Below are positions 57,916-64,000 of a DNA stretch of 64,000 bases, piece by piece. The notes beneath the pieces are model-generated. The model was not told where the DNA came from. It saw only the letters and a list, made by a program, of their open reading frames with translations, and made no database searches. Position 1 is the first letter of the stretch. Every line of letters begins with the position of its first letter. The DNA is taken from contig NZ_JAJAQC010000036.1 of the NCBI RefSeq assembly GCF_027604915.1, forward strand, positions 1 through 64,000. The letters run 5' to 3'. The DNA comes from Streptomonospora mangrovi (GTDB taxonomy: Bacteria; Actinomycetota; Actinomycetes; Streptosporangiales; Streptosporangiaceae). The position numbers and the translations under genes were made by a program.

Positions 57916-58935
57916 TCAGACCGTGAGCACGACCACCCCGGTCTTGTGCCCGGTGTCCACCCGCCGGTGGGCCTGGGCCGCCTGGGCCAGCGGGTAGCGG
58001 CTGTCGATCACGGCCTTCAGAGCGCCGGTCGCGGTCAGTCCGAGGAGGTGGTCGAGGTCGGCGGCGCGGGCCTCGACCGGGCGCAGGCCGGTGAAGGCCA
58101 CGGCGGCGCGGTGGCGGCCCAAGCGGGCGGTCCAGACGGTCTGGAGCAGGACCGCCGCGCCGGGCACGGGCGTGAGGTAGGCGCCGCCGGGCTTGAGCAG
58201 CGGGCGGCAGCGGGTGAAGCTGCTGGTGCCCACCGCGTCGAAGACCAGGTCAAAGCCGCCCCGGGGCGCGATGCGGGTGAAGTCGGCGGCGGTGCGGTCG
58301 ATGACCTCGTCGGCGCCGAGGCCGGCCACGACCTCGGTGTTGGTGGGGCCGCAGACACCGGTGACGCTCGCGCCGAGGTGCTTGGCGAGTTGCACGGCGG
58401 CCGAGCCCACCGAGCCGGAGGCGCCGTTGACGAGCACGCGCTGGCCGGCGCGCAGGCGGGCGTGGTCGCGCAGGAAGGGCAGGGCGGTCAGTCCGCCGTC
58501 GGCGATCGCGACGGCGGACTCGGCGCTGACGGCGGGGGGCAGCGCGGTCACGCCCGCGCGCGCCAGGACGACGTACTCGGCGTGGGCACCGAAGGAGGTG
58601 CCGGTGACGCCGACGACCCGGTCCCCGACGCGCAGGTCGCCGACCCCTTCTCCGCAGGCCGCGACCACGCCGGCGGCGGCGCTGCCGAGCACGGGGTTGC
58701 GGGGCCGGCGCAGCCCGAAGGCCAGGCGGGCGAGGACTGGGGATCCCATGCGGGCCGCGGAGTCGGCGCGGTCGACCGTGGTCGCCTCGACGCGCACGAG
58801 GACGTCGGTGTCGCCGGCGCGGGGCACGGGCACGCGCGCCACGTCGAGCACGTCGGGCGGCCCGTACCGCCGGCAGACGACGGCGCGCATCGCGGGGGGC
58901 AGGGGTACGGGGGTGGGGGCGGGCTGCGGCGACAT
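57916..58935 (-). CDS. zinc-independent NAD(P)-dependent alcohol dehydrogenase (quinone-oxidoreductase type)
   Basis: 339 residues of the MDR superfamily. GroES-like part with MRAVVCRRYGPPDVLDVARVPVP and GSAAAGVVAACGEGVGDLRVGDRVVGV; Rossmann motif VLVNGASGSVGSAAVQLAKHLGA; DLVFDAVG. It lacks the GHE zinc motif, so it belongs to the zeta-crystallin/quinone reductase branch and probably reduces enones or quinones with NADPH. It lies 26 bp after the XRE regulator gene, so it may be in that operon. Confidence 0.92.
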   Translation of the reverse strand: MSPQPAPTPVPLPPAMRAVVCRRYGPPDVLDVARVPVPRAGDTDVLVRVEATTVDRADSAARMGSPVLARLAFGLRRPRNPVLGSAAAGVVAACGEGVGDLRVGDRVVGVTGTSFGAHAEYVVLARAGVTALPPAVSAESAVAIADGGLTALPFLRDHARLRAGQRVLVNGASGSVGSAAVQLAKHLGASVTGVCGPTNTEVVAGLGADEVIDRTAADFTRIAPRGGFDLVFDAVGTSSFTRCRPLLKPGGAYLTPVPGAAVLLQTVWTARLGRHRAAVAFTGLRPVEARAADLDHLLGLTATGALKAVIDSRYPLAQAAQAHRRVDTGHKTGVVVLTV

Positions 58936-58961
58936 GACGCGCCTTTCCGGCCGGCGGCGGC

Positions 58962-59216
58962 CTAGGTGGATGAGGTGCCGATACCGGTGCCGGAGTCTGC
59001 CGGGTCGGGGTAGTGGAACACCTCGTCGACCGGGACGCCGAACACGCGGGCGATCTGGAACGCCGTCTCCAGCGAGGGCGAGTACCGGCCCTGCTCGATG
59101 GCGATGATGGTTTGGCGCGTCACGCCGACGCGGTCGGCCAGGGCCGCCTGCGTCATCTCGCCGTGGGCGAAGCGGAGCGCGCGGATGGAGTTGGTGATCC
59201 GGGTGGGTTTGGGCAC
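58962..59216 (-). CDS. small XRE-family (YgzD-type) HTH regulator
   Basis: 84 residues: [60 protein letters not shown], a complete HTH of the group typically paired with a small DUF2178 membrane protein, as here. A short Ser/Thr tail follows. It starts 3 bp after the membrane protein gene. The shared inverted repeats upstream suggest autoregulation. Confidence 0.92.
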   Translation of the reverse strand: MPKPTRITNSIRALRFAHGEMTQAALADRVGVTRQTIIAIEQGRYSPSLETAFQIARVFGVPVDEVFHYPDPADSGTGIGTSST

Positions 59217-59219
59217 GGT

Positions 59220-59618
59220 TCACAGGCCCCGGCGGTAGGCGACGATCTTGACGGCCGAGGCGGTCACCGCGTTGAGTACGAACCCCAGGTAGAGGACGTT
59301 GGCGATCCAGAAGTGCGGCACCCCGGCCATGGTGAGGCCGAGCGCGGCGGCGGTGACGGCGGCGAGGACGTAGAAGCCGATGTGCTCGCCGTGCCGGTTG
59401 ACGGCCGCGTCGCGCTCGTCCGACTGAGCGCGCCGCTTGGGCCCCAACAGCATGTTCAACGGCAGGGCGACCCCGATGGCGACCAGCATCGGCACCACGT
59501 ACCCGATGTCCGCGACATCCGCACCCGGCACCTGCGCCAGCACCACTCCGAAGTACCCGACCGGCACCACCAGCGCCACCAGGCCGTACACCCACACCCG
59601 CCGCTCTTCGTAGGACAC
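59220..59618 (-). CDS. DUF2178-like membrane protein
   Basis: 132 residues with four membrane segments: VWVYGLVALVVPVGYFGVVLA, VVPMLVAIGVALPLN, GFYVLAAVTAAALGLTMAG and VLYLGFVLNAVTASAVKIV. Between the second and third is RRAQSDERDAAVNRHGEHIG, the DERD-type motif of DUF2178/YgzD partner proteins. GTG 59618 follows AAGGGG. First gene of an operon with the HTH regulator; role unknown. Confidence 0.85.
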   Translation of the reverse strand: MSYEERRVWVYGLVALVVPVGYFGVVLAQVPGADVADIGYVVPMLVAIGVALPLNMLLGPKRRAQSDERDAAVNRHGEHIGFYVLAAVTAAALGLTMAGVPHFWIANVLYLGFVLNAVTASAVKIVAYRRGL

Positions 59619-59629
59619 CGTCACCCCTT

Positions 59630-59697
59630 CATGTAAAACAAACCTGACATGGCGAAGGTAAAACGTATCCGACACGATGTCAATTATCTTTTACATG
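59630..59697. promoter_or_regulatory. paired TGTAAAA elements between divergent operons
   Basis: CATGTAAAA (59630-59638) and TTTTACATG (59689-59697) are perfect 9-bp inverted arms 50 bp apart, with another GTAAAAC near 59658. The stretch is the most AT-rich in the window and probably contains the promoter of the DUF2178-XRE operon and its autoregulatory sites. Confidence 0.6.
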
Positions 59698-59804
59698 CCC
59701 CTTTCCTTGCCCGCAGCACACGGACGACCGCCAAACGTCACCGGCGAGCTGTACCGTGGCTCCAACGTCCAGCCCTCCACCTCACCGCGGAAGGAACAGA
59801 CGCT

Positions 59805-61685
59805 GTGGGTTCGCGCTGCCTCTACCACGGATCCGCCGACGAGATCGCCGCCCTCCTCCCTGACGACGAACTCTTCAAGAGGATGTGGAAGAACTTCGTG
59901 GACCTCTGCGGCCACGCCCCCGAAGGCAGCGAGTACAAGTCCTGGCGCAGCAGCATCCCCACGGTCATCCACCGCCTGGTCGCGGCCGGGCTGGGTGGTG
60001 TGCACGTCCTGCTTGAGCTGAAGACCCCGATCACCGACATCCGGATGGACGTCGTGCTCGTCGGATCACGCCCCGACGACGGCGGCATGGCGGTGATGGT
60101 CGTCGAGAACAAGCAGTGGTCGGAGGTGTGGCCGGAGCCGGACTCCGAGCTTGTCCGCTGGCGAAGGGGCGCCATGGAGAAAGGCGGCATCCTCCATCCC
60201 GTCAACCAGGTCTGGGGCTACCGGCAGGTACTGATCGACTTCATCCCCCTCCTCCGCGAAGCGAAGGTCACCTGCCTCGTCAACATGCACAACGCCGAGA
60301 GACACGTACTGAAGGCCATCGCCCCGACCGCCCAAGGTCTTAGCGCGGTCAAGGAGATGAGCGGCTACGCCCGCATGTACGGCCTCGGTGAGGACGTCCT
60401 CTTCGAGCGGTTCCTGCGCGCGCACCTGTCGGCCGAGAAAGCGGACGCCTACGCCCGGGACCTGCTGGAGGCCCCGGTTATTCCCACCGAGAGCCTGATG
60501 ATCACGGTCAGCGAGGGGATCGGCAAGCGCACGGTGTTCACCCTGCTCGACGAGCAGCGGCTGGCCTACGACTACGTCAGGTCCAGGATCACGAAGAGCA
60601 AGAAGGGCGACCGCAAGGAGGTCGTCATCATCGTGGGCGGACCGGGGACGGGCAAGAGCGTGATCGCCCTGGAACTGCTCCGGCAGTCCAGCCGACAGGG
60701 GCTGCGAGCGGTCCACGCCACCGGAAGCAAGGCCTTCACCACGACCCTGCGCACGAACGTGGGCGCGGCGGACAACCGCGCCGGCGCGGTCTTCCGGTAC
60801 TTCAACAACTTCTCCGCCACCGCGCCCAACGACCTCGACGTCCTTGTCGCGGACGAGGCCCACCGCCTGCGCGCCGACCTCCGCTCAGACCGGGGGCCCA
60901 GGGCCTCGCAGGTCGCGGAACTCATCAGGGCGGCACGTGTCCCCGTCTTCCTACTGGACGACCACCAGAAGGTCCGCCCGAGCGAGGCGGGATCGGTCGA
61001 ACTCATCACCGAGACCGCGCGCGAACTGGGGGCCGGCGTCCACACGATCGACCTGCGGCACGAGTTCCGCTGCGGAGGTTCGCCGGAGTTCCTCGCCTGG
61101 GTCGAACGCCTGCTGGAACTCAAGCCCAAACATCCCCTGGCGCGGTGGCGGCAACCGGACGACTTCTCACTGCACGTCGCCCGGACCCCTGCCGAGATGG
61201 AGGACTTTCTGGCGGCACGCATCCGCGAGGGGCACACCGCCCGGATCGCGGCCGGCTTCTGCTGGAGGTGGGGAGCCCCGCGCGCCGACGGCAGCCTGCC
61301 CGTCGACGTGAAGATCGGCGACTGGCACCGCCCCTGGAACTCCAGGGCCACGCGTCGGGTCAACGGGGTTCCCACGTCGTCGCTGTGGGCCACCGAGGAA
61401 GGCGGGTTCGGCCAGATCGGATGCATCTACTCGGCCCAAGGCTTCGAGTACGACTACGCCGGCGTGATCTTCGGGCCCGATCTCGTGTGGACCGCGCAGG
61501 GCTGGCGGGCGAACCCGAGGGCGAACCGGGACGGCCAGGTCAACGACGCACCGGATTTCAATCGCCTCGTCCGCAACATCTACCGCGTCCTGGCCACGCG
61601 CGGAATGCGGGGAGCCGTCCTGTACTCAACGGACGCGACCACGAACCGGTTCTTCGCGGAAGAGCTGGGCGTCCCCTACCTGTAG
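59805..61685 (+). CDS. nuclease-helicase protein (N-terminal PD-(D/E)xK-like region plus DUF2075 ATPase)
   Basis: 626 residues from GTG 59805 (GGAAGGA upstream). Residues 60-110 look like a restriction-type nuclease core: D82 in IRMDVVLVG and E101-N-K103 in VMVVENK. Residues 270-620 are a DUF2075 superfamily 1 ATPase: Walker A GGPGTGKS (278-285), Walker B VLVADEAHRL (DEAH 350-353), RHEFRCGGS and IGCIYSAQGFEYDYAGVIFG near the end. Relatives sit in phage-defence regions. GC is lower than in the housekeeping genes. The MazG-like gene follows after 76 bp. Confidence 0.88.
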   Translation: MGSRCLYHGSADEIAALLPDDELFKRMWKNFVDLCGHAPEGSEYKSWRSSIPTVIHRLVAAGLGGVHVLLELKTPITDIRMDVVLVGSRPDDGGMAVMVVENKQWSEVWPEPDSELVRWRRGAMEKGGILHPVNQVWGYRQVLIDFIPLLREAKVTCLVNMHNAERHVLKAIAPTAQGLSAVKEMSGYARMYGLGEDVLFERFLRAHLSAEKADAYARDLLEAPVIPTESLMITVSEGIGKRTVFTLLDEQRLAYDYVRSRITKSKKGDRKEVVIIVGGPGTGKSVIALELLRQSSRQGLRAVHATGSKAFTTTLRTNVGAADNRAGAVFRYFNNFSATAPNDLDVLVADEAHRLRADLRSDRGPRASQVAELIRAARVPVFLLDDHQKVRPSEAGSVELITETARELGAGVHTIDLRHEFRCGGSPEFLAWVERLLELKPKHPLARWRQPDDFSLHVARTPAEMEDFLAARIREGHTARIAAGFCWRWGAPRADGSLPVDVKIGDWHRPWNSRATRRVNGVPTSSLWATEEGGFGQIGCIYSAQGFEYDYAGVIFGPDLVWTAQGWRANPRANRDGQVNDAPDFNRLVRNIYRVLATRGMRGAVLYSTDATTNRFFAEELGVPYL

Positions 61686-61761
61686 GAAACCACAGCCGCC
61701 CCGGCGCCCCACCGTAGCCTCCCGGGCAGCGTCCCGGCCGGCGAGATGGTATCTCTCAGCC

Positions 61762-62121
61762 ATGGTGATCTCCTCTCTGCAGGCGCTGCTGGCCGATTTC
61801 GCGCACGAACGGGACTGGGGCCAGTTCCACACTCCCAAGAACCTGGCCATGGCTTTGGTGGGCGAGGCCGGCGAACTCGCCGCCGAGTTCCAGTGGCTGA
61901 CCCCGGAGGACTCCGCCAGAGTCATGGCGGACCCCCACCGGGCCGAGGCCGTACGCCAGGAGATGGCCGACGTGTTCTCCTACCTCCTCCGCCTCGCCGA
62001 CGTCCTGGACGTAGACCTGGACCAGGCCCTGCGCGACAAGGTCGAACTCAACAGGAAGCGCTACCCCACCGAACACGCCCGCGGTTCGTCCGCGAAGTAC
62101 ACGGCCTTCGAGCAGCCGTGA
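61762..62121 (+). CDS. MazG-like nucleotide pyrophosphohydrolase
   Basis: 119 residues. Metal-binding Glu/Asp set GEAGELAAEFQWL and EMADVFSYLLRLAD, typical of the all-alpha NTP-PPase (MazG/DCTPP1-like) fold that hydrolyses (d)NTPs to monophosphates. RxMALVGEAGEL placement and length match single-domain dCTPase-like members. It probably forms an operon with the nuclease-helicase gene; nucleotide depletion or house-cleaning during infection is a plausible role. Confidence 0.9.
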   Translation: MVISSLQALLADFAHERDWGQFHTPKNLAMALVGEAGELAAEFQWLTPEDSARVMADPHRAEAVRQEMADVFSYLLRLADVLDVDLDQALRDKVELNRKRYPTEHARGSSAKYTAFEQP

Positions 62122-62233
62122 AGCGCGCCCCCACTCCGAGGGGGTACGCAGGACCAGTGCGCCGCGACCGTGGGCGACTGACCCCTGTACTTCGGGGCTG
62201 CCTCGGTGCAGGCCACTGGGAGCCGCCCCTCCG

Positions 62234-63256
62234 CTAGGTGGCGAACCACAACTTGCGCATCTGCTCCCGCGACTCACCCGCGGGCTCCATGTGCTCGAAC
62301 ACCCCCGGCGCCACGCGAAAAGTACATCCGATTCCGTACCGATGCAGCAGTTCAATGTGCCGTGCCTCCGGCTGCTCCGGGAAAAGCGCAGTCATCCGAT
62401 CCAGCGGCCGGGGCGCATGGGGAATGTAATCGAGCAACTGGGCCAGCGCCTCACGGACATAGCGAACACCGATATCGCTCTTGGCCTCGATCAGCTCGGT
62501 CCCCTGCGCGCCACTCAGGTAAATGTCGGTGAGACCCGCCGGGGTGCTCAGTCTCTTCCATTGGACATCCTGCCGGGTGGCGAGGTACTCCCGCACGAGC
62601 ATCGACTCCGCGCGGCGGGCGACAACCTCACCGGCTTCGCGGGTATAAGTCGTGCTCTTGACGTGCATGCCCTCAAGCTCGACCACCACGGTTTCGCGGA
62701 CGACGGTCTTCGTTATCCCATGATCCAGATCGTCCTTGACTTCCCGTTCGACGTCGGTCTCGATATGGAGGCCCCTCAGGATCTCCTCGGCCTTGTCGCC
62801 GCGAAGTACACGCATGCCCATGAAATTGTCGCCGTGATTGAACCCCGGCAACTCCCATATTTCTTCGTACGGAATCATAACGGGAGAGAACGAGGCCAGG
62901 CTGTAGACGTTCCGCCAAGCACCGTTGGCCGGATCCGGGTTCCACAGCGTGTCCGCGAAATCCGCGTTCCGGAAGATGGCTCCCATCTCGCCGACGCCGC
63001 GCACGTACTTCTGCCCCGTGAAGAGAACGACGTCACCGCTCGACAGAATCTCCATCTTCTTGTCGTGCACCTTGGTCGCCCCCCAGAAGCGGGCTGTACC
63101 TCCGGGGTGCGCTTCGAGCAAGCGGTCCCGCTGCGCGGAAGTCAGCAACTCCCACCGGTGGGGCGCCTTGAAATCCACCTCCTGATCGAGCGTGTCATGC
63201 CAGTGACGTCGCGCGGCGGGGTTTCCATAGGACGGCTGGATGACCACTCTCAGCAT
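62234..63256 (-). CDS. predicted restriction-like nuclease with N-terminal reader-like domain
   Basis: 340 residues. Residues 1-160 contain a compact beta-rich part (SSGDVVLFTGQKYVRGVGEMG, then WRNVYSLASF) that looks to me like an EVE/PUA-type modified-base reader, with moderate certainty. Residues 215-285 are a PD-(D/E)xK nuclease core: D244 in LTDIYL and E257-A-K259 in ELIEAKS, followed by VREALAQLLDYI (QxxxY-like). This layout suggests a type IV, modification-dependent restriction enzyme. ATG 63256 follows GGAGAGAAGGG. GC is low for the genome; it converges on the MazG-like gene. Confidence 0.8.
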   Translation of the reverse strand: MLRVVIQPSYGNPAARRHWHDTLDQEVDFKAPHRWELLTSAQRDRLLEAHPGGTARFWGATKVHDKKMEILSSGDVVLFTGQKYVRGVGEMGAIFRNADFADTLWNPDPANGAWRNVYSLASFSPVMIPYEEIWELPGFNHGDNFMGMRVLRGDKAEEILRGLHIETDVEREVKDDLDHGITKTVVRETVVVELEGMHVKSTTYTREAGEVVARRAESMLVREYLATRQDVQWKRLSTPAGLTDIYLSGAQGTELIEAKSDIGVRYVREALAQLLDYIPHAPRPLDRMTALFPEQPEARHIELLHRYGIGCTFRVAPGVFEHMEPAGESREQMRKLWFAT

Positions 63257-63441
63257 TGCTGCCCTTCTCTCCGAACCAGATCGCGCTAGCGCTTTTCAAT
63301 CATTGCTCGCGCCGTCCCGATGCTTGGGTGTGCGGCACATGCTGCCGTGCCGACGCCCGACGGGCAACGGCTGCCCGCCACACGCCGCCGTGCATGTGGC
63401 GGAAACCGCCGCCGGGGTGGCCGCCGGCGCCGGCGCGTTTG

Positions 63442-64000
63442 TCAGCGGTAGCGACCGAAGAACTCCCGGATGTCGGCGAGCAGCCGGTCGGGGGCCTCCA
63501 TGGCGGCGAAGTGGCCGCCTCGGTCGTGGTCGGCCCAGAAGGTGATGTTGTTGGTGCGCTCCTCGTCGCGGCGCAGGGCGATGTCCTGGACGGTGAACAG
63601 GCTGACCCCCGTCGGCACCGGCGAGGTCTCCTCCTGGCCCCAGTCCTGTCCGTCCTCGTAGTACAACTCCGCCGAGGTGCCGGCCGTGCCGGTGAACCAG
63701 TAGATCGAGACGTTGGTGAGCAGGAGGTCCTGGTCGACCGCCTCGTGCGGAAGGTCCTTGGCCAGGTCCGTCATGTCGCGGATCTTGCCGACGCCCTAGG
63801 CCAACTGCCCGGCGGCCGAATGGATGAGGCCGTAGGCCAGGGTGCGCGGCCGGGTGGACTGGATGGCGATGTAGCCGCCGGCCTCGTTCATGAACTCGGG
63901 GCAAGCAGGCCCAGGGCGCGGGAGATGCCGCCGCCGAAGTCGCCGCCCTGCGCGCCGTACCGGTCGTAGCCCAGGCGGCGCATCAGCTCGGCCCACGTCC
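63442..64000 (-). pseudogene. decayed epoxide hydrolase (alpha/beta hydrolase), runs off the window
   Basis: Three reading-frame pieces of one epoxide hydrolase. From the window edge, WAELMRRLGYDRYGAQGGDFG (in part; GGDFG holds the nucleophile Asp) ends at a stop near 63900. The next piece, ending TLAYGLIHSAAGQLA, is in another frame and meets a TAG at 63796-63798. The C-terminal piece, with LLLTNVSIYWFTGTAGTSAELYYED and a final GGHFAAMEAPDRLLADI (catalytic His), continues in that frame to 63442. Much of the lid region is also missing. Upstream sequence lies outside the window. Confidence 0.85.

Overview
The window is GC-rich (roughly 72-75%) chromosomal DNA of a filamentous actinomycete. Supporting signs are an actinobacterial RNase P RNA, an AfsR/SARP regulator, a DUF5753/DUF397 pair, a DUF574 methyltransferase, Spo0M, and a trio in the order of mycobacterial Rv2228c-Rv2230c. 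My guess is Streptosporangiales, possibly Nocardiopsaceae; this is inference from gene content only. No rRNA, tRNA, CRISPR array or intact insertion sequence was seen.

Layout. 0-5.5 kb: two PH-domain membrane proteins, a DrrAB-type ABC exporter and Spo0M. 5.5-13.5 kb: a 1,101-residue AfsR/SARP regulator, a long gene-poor stretch, a PEBP lipoprotein and a repeat-rich membrane-anchored protein. 13.7-21.9 kb: a SulP-carbonic anhydrase fusion, a 43-residue membrane protein, rnpB, the RNase H/phosphatase - zinc ribbon - Nif3 trio, a LURP-one protein and a VOC protein. 21.9-31.1 kb: a divergent SDR/TetR pair with a clear double operator, endonuclease IV, an HTH-DUF397 module, several small proteins and a baeRF-like protein. 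31.3-37.3 kb: Tex, a PIMT-like methyltransferase coupled to a tiny proline-rich ORF, and a decayed methyltransferase start. 37.5-42.3 kb: a four-gene operon predicted to take up D-threonate and convert it to DHAP (DeoR, GntP, DtnK, PdxA2), with a repeated operator.

42.6-53.7 kb is the most striking region. On the minus strand, two paralogous family 2B encapsulin shells, each with a cyclic-nucleotide-binding-like domain, are followed by a polyprenyl synthase, IspH and DXS. A transketolase and a YbdK-type ligase lie upstream. This reads as an isoprenoid-precursor nanocompartment locus that carries the entry and exit enzymes of the MEP pathway. The shell family and its polyprenyl-transferase cargo are known. 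The doubled shell with an intercistronic hairpin, the dedicated MEP enzymes and the lack of an obvious cargo-loading tail are the points worth attention.

54-59.6 kb: a phosphoribosyltransferase, then two tandem short genes for 32- and 34-residue peptides sharing an almost identical C-terminal half, each followed by the same hairpin. These are the best candidate for something undescribed. Then come a DUF574 methyltransferase, a small membrane protein, a hydrolase, an oxidoreductase and an HTH/DUF2178 pair. 59.8-63.3 kb looks like a defence island: a nuclease-helicase (DUF2075), a MazG-like pyrophosphohydrolase and a protein with a C-terminal PD-(D/E)xK nuclease. The window ends in a decayed epoxide hydrolase.
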